A stretch of 25,215 nucleotides of DNA from Lentzea aerocolonigenes (GTDB taxonomy: Bacteria; Actinomycetota; Actinomycetes; Mycobacteriales; Pseudonocardiaceae). The notes under the pieces are model-generated. The model worked only from the letters and a program-made list of their open reading frames with translations, searched no databases and was not told the DNA's origin. Below, piece by piece: positions 8,795 through 19,214 of the stretch. Numbering within the stretch: the stretch's first letter is position 1; every line of letters starts with the position of its first letter. The translations under genes were made by a program, and so were the position numbers. The DNA lies in the NCBI RefSeq assembly GCF_000955955.1, contig NZ_JYJG01000136.1, positions 1-25,215 on the forward strand, read 5' to 3'.

Positions 8795-10040
8795 GGCGGT
8801 AGACCAGACCGTCGGCGGCCGGCATCCGCAACCGCTGCGACGCCACGGCCAGCACGGCCAGCGTCACCATGTGCGGGGCGTAGGACACGAACTCGCCCGG
8901 GATCTCGTCGAGGCTGATGTACAGCAGGTAGAGCAGCACGGCCACCACGATCGCCGCCGCCGCCGAGAACCACTTCCGCTTGATCAGCTGGTACACCACG
9001 ATCACGCCGAGCAGCAGCACGACACCGTAAACGAGCGCCAGCACCGTTTCGCCACCAGAACGCAGCTGCAGGCCGTCGGCGTAACCGAACAGCGCCGCAC
9101 CGCCCAGCAACCCGCCAGGACGCCAGTTGCCGAAGATCATGGCGGCGAGGCCGATGAAGCCGCGGCCACCGGTCTGACCCTCCAAATAGGACAGCTGACC
9201 GGGGTTCAGCACCAGAGCAGCACCACCGAGGCCGGCGAGACCACCGGACACGATCACAGCCACGTACTTGTGGAAGTACACCTTCACGCCCAACGAGTCC
9301 GCGGCGTGCGGGTTCTCGCCGACCGAGCGCAGGCGCAGGCCGAACCGGGTGCGCCACAACAGGTAGTACGACAGCGGCACGAGCAGGATCGTCAGCATCG
9401 TCAGCGGCGAGACACCGGTGACCAGGCCGCGCAGGATGCCCGCGACGTCCGAGATGATCAGCCGCTGCCCCTGCTCCAGCTCACCCAGCCAGTCCGCGAA
9501 ACCGGCGGCCGAGTACGTGTCGAACGGCTGGATCGGCGGCGACTGACGGGGGTTGTGCGACACCGGGAAGAACACCAGCGTCGACAGGTACTTCGTCAGA
9601 CCGGCGCCGAGCAGGTTGATCGCCACACCGGACACGATGTGGTTGACGCCGAACGACACCGTGGCGATCGCGTGCAGCAGGCCACCGAGCGCGCCGAACA
9701 CAACGGCCGCGACGAGTGCGGCCCACGGACCCCAGTGGTAACCGGCCCACGCCGCACCCCAGGTGCCCATGACCATCATGCCCTCAAGGCCGATGTTGAC
9801 CACGCCGGCACGTTCGGACCACAGACCGCCGAGACCCGCCAGCAGGATCGGCAGCGCGAGCCGGACCGCGGTCTGCGTGGTGCCGGAAGACGTCAGCTGC
9901 AGGAACCCGGTCTGGTACGAGGTGACCGAGAGCAGCACGATCGCGCCCGACATCCAGAGCACGCCGATCGCCCAGCCCGGGAGCTTGCGCTTGCGAGGTG
10001 CCGCCGGGATGTGGGGCTTCTCCTCCATCGTCGTGATCAC
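8787..10040 (-). CDS. Nucleoside ABC importer permease (second)
   Basis: A 417-residue inner-membrane permease of the ribose/nucleoside (BPD_transp_2) family. It has a basic cytoplasmic N-terminus (PRKRKLPGW), about ten hydrophobic helices, and the family segments GLGGLWSERAGVVNIGLEGM and GENPHAADSLGVKVYFHKY. These are typical of the shorter-type partner (NupQ/BmpC-like) in nucleoside importers. It contains a long periplasm-side loop around LVFFPVSHNPRQSPPIQPFD. Start: the GTG at 10040 overlaps the stop of the preceding permease gene in GTGA, implying coupling. An ATG four codons later is the alternative. It acts as a heterodimer with the permease encoded just upstream, powered by the double ATPase at 11110-12690. 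Confidence 0.93.
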   Translation of the reverse strand: MITTMEEKPHIPAAPRKRKLPGWAIGVLWMSGAIVLLSVTSYQTGFLQLTSSGTTQTAVRLALPILLAGLGGLWSERAGVVNIGLEGMMVMGTWGAAWAGYHWGPWAALVAAVVFGALGGLLHAIATVSFGVNHIVSGVAINLLGAGLTKYLSTLVFFPVSHNPRQSPPIQPFDTYSAAGFADWLGELEQGQRLIISDVAGILRGLVTGVSPLTMLTILLVPLSYYLLWRTRFGLRLRSVGENPHAADSLGVKVYFHKYVAVIVSGGLAGLGGAALVLNPGQLSYLEGQTGGRGFIGLAAMIFGNWRPGGLLGGAALFGYADGLQLRSGGETVLALVYGVVLLLGVIVVYQLIKRKWFSAAAAIVVAVLLYLLYISLDEIPGEFVSYAPHMVTLAVLAVASQRLRMPAADGLVYRRG

Positions 10041-11109
10041 GCGGCACCTCCGACAGTTCCGAGCTCACGGCCGACGCGACGCTGTTCCGCGGCGAGCTCG
10101 ACGCGGCGCACCACCTCGTACGCGACGACGACCGACAGGACGATCGAGCCCTGCATGATGGTGACGATCTCCCTTGGCACACCGACGTTGTCGAGCGCGA
10201 GACCCGACTTGTCGAGGAACGCCCACAGCAGCGCGCCGAACGCGATGCCACCGGGGTGGTTGCGGCCGAGCAGCGCGATCGCGATGCCCGAGAAGCCGAT
10301 TCCCGCGGTGAAGTTCAGGCTGAACGTGTGGTCGCGGCCGAGCATCTCCGGCAGGCCGATCAGACCCGCGATGGCGCCGGAGAGCAGCATCGACACCAGC
10401 ACCATCTTCTTGGCGTTGACGCCACCAGCGGACGCGGCGGTCGAGGACTCGCCGGACGCGCGCAGCTCGAAGCCGAACCTGGTGCGGTTCATCATGATCC
10501 AGTAACCGACGCCCAGCGCGATGGCCACGAACAGGAAGCCGAACATCGTGCCGCCGCCACCGAACGAGATGCCGGGCATCCAGCCGCTCGACGGGATCTC
10601 CGGCGTGCGGATGTTGTTGCCCCGCAGCTCTCCGAAGATGTCGTCGCGGATCAGGTAGGCGGAGAAGCCCATCGCGAGGCCGTTCATCATGATCGTCGAG
10701 ATGACCTCGTTGACGCCCCTGGTCACCTTGAGGATCGCGGGAATCGCGGCCCAGGCGGCACCGGCCAGGGCGCCGACGATGATGATCACCAGCGTGTGGA
10801 TGCCCGGCGGCAGCGCGATCGAGCCGCCGACCACCGCGGCGACGACGGCCGCGACGCGGTACTGGCCCTCGACACCGATGTTGAACAGGTTCATCTGGAA
10901 CCCGATCGCCACCGCGAGCGCCGCGATGTAGTAGATGCCCGTCGAGTTGATGATGTCGACGAGCGTCGTGCCCTTGCCGACCTGCGTCACCATCACACCG
11001 AACGCGCTGAACGGGTTCGCGCCCGAGATCACGAGCGCCACACCGCAGAGCAGCATCGAGAAGACGATCGCCAACGCGGGCGGCAGGAGTTTGCCGCGCA
11101 GGTGTCCCA

Positions 11110-11110
<1 letters not shown>
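10037..11110 (-). CDS. Nucleoside ABC importer permease (first)
   Basis: A 357-residue membrane permease of the BPD_transp_2 family, the NupP/BmpB-like partner. Recognisable parts are the first helix (ALAIVFSMLLCGVALVISG), AIGFQMNLFNIGVEGQYRVA, the cytoplasmic coupling segment TRGVNEVISTIMMNGLA, and GESSTAASAGGVNAKKM followed by the final helices. The C-terminus is a charged cytoplasmic tail (RRVELAAEQRRVGREL). The ATG start shares one base with the stop codon of the ATPase gene (TGATG), and its own stop overlaps the next permease start by 4 nt. Together these show a tightly coupled operon. Confidence 0.93.
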
Positions 11111-12690
<1,580 letters not shown>

Positions 12691-12718
12691 CGTCGAGTGC
12701 TCCTCCTACGACGCACCA

Positions 12719-12749
12719 GGCCCTGTGAGGGGCATTTCCTCACAGGGCC
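12719..12749 (-). terminator. Intercistronic hairpin between lipoprotein and ATPase genes
   Basis: GGCCCTGTGAGG (12719-12730) and CCTCACAGGGCC (12738-12749) form a perfect 12-bp stem with a 7-nt loop. There is no T-run, and the ATPase ribosome site follows directly. The likely role is partial termination or 3'-end protection, giving more lipoprotein mRNA than membrane-complex mRNA. That is a common arrangement for binding-protein genes. Confidence 0.75.
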
Positions 12750-12771
12750 CGGTGTGCGTACAGCTTTCGGA

Positions 12772-13917
12772 CTACGGCTTGTCCGCGACCTTGATCTTGC
12801 CCTCGATGATCTGGGCCTTGTAGCCCTCGAGGATGCCCTGCAGCTTCGCGTCGATCTTGCCACCCGACGTGGCGTAACCGACACCGTTCACCTTCAGGTC
12901 GAAGACCTTCGGCAGCGACGCGAGGTCGTTCTTGGCGACGGCCCGGATGTAGTCGTAGACCGCGACGTCGACGCGCTTGAGCATGGACGACACGATGACG
13001 TCCTTGGTGTCGGCGACGGTCGCCTGGTTGTACTGGTCGGAGTCGACGCCGATCGCCAGCACGCCACCCTGCTTGGCGGCCGAGAAGATGCCCTTACCGG
13101 ACGCGCCAGCGGCCTGGTAGATGACGTCGGCACCCTTGTCGATCTGGCCCTTCGCGGCTTCCTGGCCCTTCGGGGCGTCCTGGAAACCGGTGAAGTCACC
13201 GGCGGGGGTGATGTACTTCTTCTCGATCTGGATCTTCGGCGCGGCGGCCTTGGCACCCTGGAAGTAGCCGGCCTCGAACTTCTGGATCAGCGGGATCTCG
13301 ACGCCGCCGACGAAGCCCACGTGGCACTTCTTGCTCTGGTACGCGGCGATGACGCCGGCCAGGTAGGAGCCCTCCTGCTCGGCGAACAGCAGCGGCGTGA
13401 CGTTGGTCGCGCCCTCGACCGCCGAGTCGACCAGCGCGAACTTGACGTTCGGGAACTCCGCGGCGACGAGCTTCATCGACTCGGCGTAGGCGAAGCCGAC
13501 ACCGATGATCGGGTTGAAGCCCTCGGACGCGAGCTGGCGCAGACGGGTCTGCTTGGCGGCCTCGTCCTCGTTCGGGGCGGCGGAGAGCTCGCGCGTGTTC
13601 TCCTTCTTGATGCCCATGTCGGTGAGGGCCTTGTCGAGCCCGGCGGCGGCGGAGTCGTTGAACGACGCGTCGCCACGGCCACCGATGTCGTAGGCCAGAC
13701 CGACCTTCAGCGCGCTGCCGTCGACCTTGTCACCGGCGGCGGAGCTGGTGTTCGAGGTGGCCGGGGCGGTGGGAGGCGTGGCGAACTCGCAAGCGGCACC
13801 ACTGCCGGTGTTCGAGTTGTTGCTACCGCCACCCGAGTCCTTCGCGCAGGCGGCCATAGTCATCACGCTGGTCAACGCGATCGCGGCGACCGCGACACCA
13901 CGCATACGACGACGCAC
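12772..13917 (-). CDS. BMP family nucleoside-binding lipoprotein
   Basis: A 381-residue substrate-binding lipoprotein anchored outside the membrane. The GTG at 13917 is chosen because GGGAGGAG lies 7 bp upstream. An internal ATG at 13905 would shorten the basic n-region, and the longer open frame lacks a ribosome site. The signal peptide is VRRRMRG plus a hydrophobic core, ending in a lipobox MAAC, so Cys24 should be lipidated. A Ser/Asn/Gly/Ala-rich linker (about 28-66) leads to the BMP/PnrA domain starting LKVGLAYDIGGRGDASFNDS, the hallmark purine/pyrimidine nucleoside-binding motif. It continues with IIGVGFAY, FALVDSAVEG, GFVGG, GADVIYQAAG and IGVDSDQ. It is the first gene of the six-gene operon and would deliver nucleosides to the permease pair. 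Confidence 0.95.
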   Translation of the reverse strand: MRRRMRGVAVAAIALTSVMTMAACAKDSGGGSNNSNTGSGAACEFATPPTAPATSNTSSAAGDKVDGSALKVGLAYDIGGRGDASFNDSAAAGLDKALTDMGIKKENTRELSAAPNEDEAAKQTRLRQLASEGFNPIIGVGFAYAESMKLVAAEFPNVKFALVDSAVEGATNVTPLLFAEQEGSYLAGVIAAYQSKKCHVGFVGGVEIPLIQKFEAGYFQGAKAAAPKIQIEKKYITPAGDFTGFQDAPKGQEAAKGQIDKGADVIYQAAGASGKGIFSAAKQGGVLAIGVDSDQYNQATVADTKDVIVSSMLKRVDVAVYDYIRAVAKNDLASLPKVFDLKVNGVGYATSGGKIDAKLQGILEGYKAQIIEGKIKVADKP

Positions 13918-13943
13918 GGCTCGTCTCCTCCCTGAGGTTCCTC

Positions 13944-13961
13944 CCCAACGACGTTGTTGGG
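13944..13961. promoter_or_regulatory. Inverted repeat in the lipoprotein gene leader
   Basis: CCCAAC (13944-13949) and GTTGGG (13956-13961) flank gacgtt, 27 bp upstream of the GTG start of the lipoprotein gene. It may be an operator or a leader hairpin for the nucleoside operon. The short arms make chance possible. Confidence 0.3.
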
Positions 13962-14067
13962 TTCTAGACGGCGCACCGTACCTCTTAGTAACCAACCTCG
14001 TTGCGGCCAGCACCTACAAAGACCCCTATCGGTTACGCATTCGACGCTTTGGCCGTACGAGTGGTGA

Positions 14068-14232
14068 TCAATCGTGTTCGGCGCGTGGCGAAACGTCCTC
14101 TTCAACCGCTTCTCCGCCTTGATCGTCGTCCAAACGGCCCAGTTCCGCGCGTTGTGCCCAGCGCTCCAGCGCCGACGACATCCCCGCGACCGGTCCGCCC
14201 CGCGGCAGTTCCCTCCCCATGCGCTCCAGCAT
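14068..14232 (-). CDS. Candidate small acidic protein (54 aa), uncertain
   Basis: An in-frame ATG (14232; second ATG at 14220) opens 54 codons ending in TGA. The translation begins MLERMGRELPRGGPVAGMSS and has an amphipathic LERWAQRAEL helix followed by an acidic tail with LDDDQGG and EAVEEDV. Codon third positions are mostly G or C, and the amino acid make-up is protein-like, unlike the arginine-rich translations of the other frames here. Against it: there is no convincing ribosome site, and I do not recognise a family. It lies about 150 bp upstream of the lipoprotein gene on the same strand. Confidence 0.3.
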   Translation of the reverse strand: MLERMGRELPRGGPVAGMSSALERWAQRAELGRLDDDQGGEAVEEDVSPRAEHD

Positions 14233-14385
14233 CGGTCAAGTCGCTGCCGCGACGCTGACTCGTGGATTTCACGAACTCGACTGCCGCTGACCTGGGATTC
14301 GGCATTCGACGAAATTTCTTCGCGCCGGAGTTGAACCGGTCGCGGGCCTTCCGTCGTGTAGAGGGTGGCAAGTGCCCTTGCCACT

Positions 14386-14431
14386 GACGGCGGCCCGGAC
14401 CAAGGCGGAGGTCCAGGCCGCCGTCCTTTTT
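14386..14431 (+). terminator. Rho-independent terminator with no obvious gene upstream
   Basis: GACGGCGGCC (14386-14395) pairs with GGCCGCCGTC (14416-14425), and GGACC (14397-14401) with GGTCC (14410-14414). This gives a 15-bp stem with one mismatch and an 8-nt loop, followed by five T residues (14427-14431). A second perfect hairpin, GTGGCAAG/CTTGCCAC with a TGCC tetraloop (14365-14384), sits directly before it. The pair looks like the 3' end of a small RNA or an attenuator in the sdh leader. No rightward coding gene ends here. Confidence 0.75.
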
Positions 14432-14541
14432 GTGGCGTGGACCGCATTTCAGGATCGATCAAGACCGCTTGGGCGATCGACAGCGTGTCTCATCAGTCAC
14501 ACAGCGGGTGCGCCTGCTGGGTCACCTCCGACGTGCGGGAC

Positions 14542-14547
14542 TAGCAT
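14542..14547 (+). promoter_or_regulatory. Possible -10 element for sdhC
   Basis: TAGCAT fits the actinobacterial TAnnnT pattern and lies 64 bp before the sdhC start, downstream of the terminator at 14386-14431. No good -35 box is seen 16-18 bp upstream, so this is tentative. Confidence 0.25.
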
Positions 14548-14611
14548 TTCCGGGTCATGGTCGGAAGGCACTGTCACCGACCACCACCACTGACGTTGGA
14601 GGCCTCGGCGC

Positions 14612-15034
14612 ATGACCAGCGCAGGCGCACCCGAGCGGTCGGGCACCACCCGAGGGGGTGGGACGCTCTACCGCGGTGATCTGGGCATGTGGTCCTGGGT
14701 CGCCCACCGGATCACCGGTGTCCTCACGTTCTTCTTCCTCTTCACCCACGTTCTGGACACCGCGCTCGTGCGCGTGTCGCCGAACGCCTATGACTCGGTG
14801 ATCGAGACCTACAAGAACCCGGTCGTCAACCTCTTCGAGGTCGGCCTCGTGGGCGCGGTGCTCTACCACGCGCTCAACGGCATCCGGGTCATGCTGGTCG
14901 ACTTCTGGGAGAAGGGCGCCAAGTACCAGCGGGTCATGCTCTGGACGGTGCTGGCCATCTGGATCGTCGTGATGATCCCCGGCTTCTACTTCATGATGGA
15001 GCGGACGATCTCCGACCTGGTTGGGGGTCACTGA
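14612..15034 (+). CDS. sdhC: Succinate dehydrogenase cytochrome b subunit
   Basis: A 140-residue membrane anchor of complex II with three hydrophobic helices (about 29-50, 74-96, 107-128). The family signature SWVAHRITG (28-36) includes the conserved Ser/His/Arg of the quinone site. H86 in YHALNGIRVMLVDF is the usual heme b axial ligand. The N-terminus ends in the conserved LYRGDLGMWSW segment. The ATG has GGAGG 9 bp upstream. It is the first gene of sdhCDAB and is separated from sdhD by 2 bp. With SdhD it passes electrons from the iron-sulfur subunit to menaquinone. Confidence 0.95.
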   Translation: MTSAGAPERSGTTRGGGTLYRGDLGMWSWVAHRITGVLTFFFLFTHVLDTALVRVSPNAYDSVIETYKNPVVNLFEVGLVGAVLYHALNGIRVMLVDFWEKGAKYQRVMLWTVLAIWIVVMIPGFYFMMERTISDLVGGH

Positions 15035-15036
15035 CC

Positions 15037-15444
15037 ATGTCTCTCGCACTCGACAAGCCCCGCCAGCCGCGCCGCCCCGCGGCCCGTCGCAGCAACGGCG
15101 AGCTCTACAGCTGGCTGTTCATGCGTCTGTCCGGCCTGCTGCTCGTGGTCCTGGTCCTGGGCCACCTGTTCATCATGAACATCCTCGACGGCGGCGTGCA
15201 CAAGATCAACTTCGGCTTCGTCGCCGGTCGCTGGGCGTCTCCGTTCTGGCAGTTCTGGGACCTCGCGATGCTCTGGCTCGCGCAGATCCACGGCGGCAAC
15301 GGCGTGCGCACGGTCATCAACGACTACGCCCGCAAGGACTCCACCCGGTTCTGGTTGAAGATGCTGCTCTACGTCTCGATGGTGCTGATCGTCTCGCTCG
15401 GCACGTTCGTGATCTTCACCTTCGACCCGAACATCTCGAACTGA
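15037..15444 (+). CDS. sdhD: Succinate dehydrogenase membrane anchor subunit
   Basis: A 135-residue hydrophobic subunit with three helices (about 27-49, 70-92, 106-128). The sequence ELYSWLFMRLSGLLLVVLVL ends just before H43. HGGNGVRTVINDY (85-97) mirrors the His-Gly-x-Arg-Asp/Tyr element of complex II anchors that helps build the heme and quinone pocket. The N-terminus is basic and proline-rich. It starts 2 bp after sdhC and 22 bp before sdhA, and a GGGGG stretch serves as ribosome site. Confidence 0.93.
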   Translation: MSLALDKPRQPRRPAARRSNGELYSWLFMRLSGLLLVVLVLGHLFIMNILDGGVHKINFGFVAGRWASPFWQFWDLAMLWLAQIHGGNGVRTVINDYARKDSTRFWLKMLLYVSMVLIVSLGTFVIFTFDPNISN

Positions 15445-15466
15445 TCCGCGCGGGGAGCCCACCACA

Positions 15467-17220
<1,754 letters not shown>

Positions 17221-17221
<1 letters not shown>

Positions 17222-18003
17222 TGACCGCCACCGCTGAAACCTCTGCTGGCTCGCGCGGCTCCCAGCCGCCGGTTCCGGACGGCGCCGTCACAGTCACCGT
17301 CAAGATCCGCCGGTACAACCCCGAGTTCGACGACGAACCGCGCTGGGACTCGTTCGACATCCCGGCCCTGCCGTCGGACCGCGTGCTGAACCTGCTCCAC
17401 TACATCAAGTGGTACGTGGACGGCACGCTGACGTTCCGCCGCTCGTGTGCGCACGGCATCTGCGGCTCGGACGCCATGCGCATCAACGGCGTGAACCGCC
17501 TGGCGTGCAAGGTGCTGCTGAAGGACCTGCTGGAGAAGGGTTCGAAGCAGACCACGATCACCATCGAGCCCATCAAGGGCCTGCCGGTGAACAAGGACCT
17601 GCTCGTCAACATGGAGCCGTTCTTCGAGGCGTTCCGCGCCGTCAAGCCGTACCTGGTGACGTACGGCAACGAGCCGACGCGCGAGCGGATCCAGTCGGTC
17701 GCCGACCGCGAGCGCTTCGACGACACCACGAAGTGCATCCTGTGCGCCTGCTGCACCACGTCGTGCCCGGTGTACTGGAGCGAGGGCTCGTACTTCGGCC
17801 CCGCCGCGATCGTGAACGCGCACCGGTTCATCTTCGACTCGCGTGACGAGGGCGCTGAGGAGCGGCTCGACATCCTCAACGACATCGACGGCGTGTGGCG
17901 GTGCCGGACCACGTTCAACTGCACCGACGCGTGCCCGCGTGGCATCCAGGTCACGAAGGCGATCCAGGAAGTGAAGCGCGCGCTGCTGTTCAAGCGCGTC
18001 TGA
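17221..18003 (+). CDS. sdhB: Succinate dehydrogenase iron-sulfur subunit
   Basis: A 260-residue subunit carrying three clusters. The [2Fe-2S] ligands are C76, C81, D84 and C96 in SCAHGICGSD...LAC. Asp at the third position is the same choice as in E. coli SdhB, so it is not a defect. The [4Fe-4S] and [3Fe-4S] ligands come from CILCACCTTSC (C172, C175, C178, C182) and CRTTFNCTDAC (C228, C234, C238). YWSEGSYFGPAA is the quinone-facing segment. The N-terminal 20 residues are a Ser/Thr/Pro-rich extension. It overlaps sdhA by one base and is followed by a terminator, closing the operon. Confidence 0.97.
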
Positions 18004-18016
18004 TTCGGTTTTGAGG

Positions 18017-18045
18017 GCGCCGCGTTCCCGTTGGGAGCGCGGCGC
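18017..18045 (+). terminator. Terminator of the sdh operon
   Basis: GCGCCGCG (18017-18024) pairs with CGCGGCGC (18038-18045), and the stem continues through one G.T pair to TCCC/GGGA around a 3-nt loop. It ends in TTTCG, 13 bp after the sdhB stop codon. Confidence 0.85.
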
Positions 18046-18114
18046 TTTCGCGTTCTAGTGGTGTGGCCCGGAAGGTTGCCGGGGGAATTCGCGGTCAGAC
18101 GGGTGCATCGTGGT

Positions 18115-18161
18115 GCCGCCCCCGCGTTCTCATCCTGGTTGGCTGCGGGCGCGGGGGCGGC
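18115..18161 (-). terminator. Inverted repeat downstream of the Lrp-type gene
   Basis: GCCGCCCCCGCG (18115-18126) and CGCGGGGGCGGC (18150-18161) are perfect 12-bp complements with a 23-nt loop. The repeat lies 57 bp past the stop of the leftward regulator gene and after the sdh terminator, in a convergent gap. A terminator or transcription barrier is likely, though the long loop and missing T-run weaken this. Confidence 0.5.
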
Positions 18162-18217
18162 GCCGCGAGGCGCCCTGCTGAGCGTGGATTACCTCGCCAT
18201 CCTTCCGGGACGCGCCA

Positions 18218-19144
18218 CTAGGCCGCCCGTTTCACCGTGTGAATGACGGGTGCGGTCTCCATGCGCTCGATGCCGTCGATCGTCGCTACCCGTTCGGTCA
18301 GGTAGGTGTAGAGCGCGTCGATGTCGCGGCAGACGACCTTGGCGAGCACGTTCGCCGGACCCGTCGTGATCGCCGCCAGCGCGACTTCCGGTTGGCGTGC
18401 CAGGGATTCCGCGACGGTGGTGAGGCGGTTCGGCCGCACCGACATCCACAGCACCGCCATCGCCGTGAAGCCGAGTGCGACCGGGTCGACGTCGACGTCG
18501 AAGTAGAGGATTCCCGCTGCACGCAGGTGGTTGACGCGGCGGCGCACGGTCGGTTCGGACCAGCCGGTGGCTTCGGCCAGGTCGGCGAAGGTCGCCCGGC
18601 CGTCCTGGTGCAGCGCGGCCACCAGGCGTTCGTCCACTTCGGACTCGGCGGGCTCGAAGGCCGGTGTGAGCTCGGCTGTTTGTGCCGCGGTGAGCACGTC
18701 GGCGCGGCCCGCCCAGCCGACCGGGCCGCCGACGAACGACCGCAGCAGGCAGTGCGCGGACACCGACACCACCTTCGGGGTCTTCGGAAGCTGTTGCAGC
18801 AGCAGGGCTTCCGGTGCGTTGGCCGCTCGGATCACGCAGGAGATCTCGGTGCCGCCCGAGGTGAGCTGCACCCACGACGTGTCCGGCCGCTTCGCCAGCG
18901 CCTGGGCCACCTTCAACGCCGCGTCCGGGGTGCAGCCCAGTCGCAGGAACCACTCGACCTGGCCGACCTTGCGCGCGTCGATCATGCCGACGACTCGCAG
19001 CGCGCCGGTCTCCTTGAGCTTGCGGTAGCGCCGGGCGACGGTCTGCGGTGACGTGCCGAGGACCGCCGCGACGTGGTTGAAGTGGGCGCGGCCGTCGATG
19101 TGCAACGCGTGGAGGACGGCTCGATCGAGATCGTCGAGGGTCAT
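18218..19144 (-). CDS. Double-length Lrp/AsnC family regulator
   Basis: A 308-residue protein made of two Lrp/AsnC units in tandem. Unit 1 has a helix-turn-helix at 3-45 (LDDLDRAVLHALHIDGRAHF onward, with TSPQTVARRYRKL) and an effector-type domain to about 150. Unit 2 has a second helix-turn-helix at 168-212 (VDERLVAALHQDGRATFADL onward, with SEPTVRRRVNHL) and an AsnC-like domain 222-300. Usual Lrp proteins have one unit of about 150 residues. The tandem form is known in actinobacteria and could work as a dimer equal to a normal tetramer. The start at 19144 is preferred over 19153 because GATAAT (19152-19157) is correctly placed for a leaderless transcript. A 7-bp inverted repeat sits upstream. 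It is divergent from an exporter gene that it probably controls. The ligand is unknown, most likely an amino acid or related metabolite. Confidence 0.92.
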   Translation of the reverse strand: MTLDDLDRAVLHALHIDGRAHFNHVAAVLGTSPQTVARRYRKLKETGALRVVGMIDARKVGQVEWFLRLGCTPDAALKVAQALAKRPDTSWVQLTSGGTEISCVIRAANAPEALLLQQLPKTPKVVSVSAHCLLRSFVGGPVGWAGRADVLTAAQTAELTPAFEPAESEVDERLVAALHQDGRATFADLAEATGWSEPTVRRRVNHLRAAGILYFDVDVDPVALGFTAMAVLWMSVRPNRLTTVAESLARQPEVALAAITTGPANVLAKVVCRDIDALYTYLTERVATIDGIERMETAPVIHTVKRAA

Positions 19145-19151
19145 GGGCGGC

Positions 19152-19157
19152 ATTATC
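19152..19157 (-). promoter_or_regulatory. -10 box of the Lrp-type gene
   Basis: Read on the minus strand this is GATAAT, a 5/6 match to TATAAT, placed 7 bp before the ATG at 19144. It supports a leaderless mRNA and that start codon. The -35 region falls in the operator-like repeat at 19174-19198. Confidence 0.5.
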
Positions 19158-19173
19158 CGTCAGAGTCGCCGGG

Positions 19174-19198
19174 ATTTGCGGATGTTCTGGTCGCAAAT
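19174..19198. promoter_or_regulatory. Probable Lrp operator between divergent genes
   Basis: ATTTGCG (19174-19180) and CGCAAAT (19192-19198) are perfect complements separated by 11 bp. AT-flanked dyads of this span are typical of Lrp/AsnC sites. The repeat covers the -35 positions of both the leftward regulator promoter and the rightward exporter promoter, so one bound protein could control both. Confidence 0.65.
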
Positions 19199-19201
19199 AC
19201 C

Positions 19202-19207
19202 TAGCTT
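19202..19207 (+). promoter_or_regulatory. -10 box of the exporter gene
   Basis: TAGCTT matches TAnnnT and ends 7 bp before the ATG at 19215. No Shine-Dalgarno sequence is present, so a leaderless transcript is likely. Confidence 0.45.
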
Positions 19208-19214
19208 CGCGAAC

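Larger units (their letters stand above)
13918..14611. other. 694-bp intergenic region between the divergent bmp and sdh operons
   Basis: The stretch carries the ribosome site and promoter region of the lipoprotein gene, a symmetric CCCAAC/GTTGGG repeat (13944-13961), a weak 54-codon candidate on the minus strand (14068-14232), a terminator facing right (14386-14431) and the sdhC ribosome site. The part from 14233 to 14364 shows nothing I can name. Open frames on either strand here have arginine/serine/proline-rich, family-less translations and no ribosome sites. Confidence 0.6.

Noticed and set aside
17446..17508. Apparent loss of a [2Fe-2S] cysteine in SdhB (CGSD in place of CGSC)
   Set aside because: E. 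coli SdhB also uses Asp at this position, so it is a normal ligand variant.
18031..18246. A small plus-strand frame in the sdhB-Lrp gap
   Set aside because: It runs through two hairpins, has an Ala/Gly/Arg-rich translation and no ribosome site.
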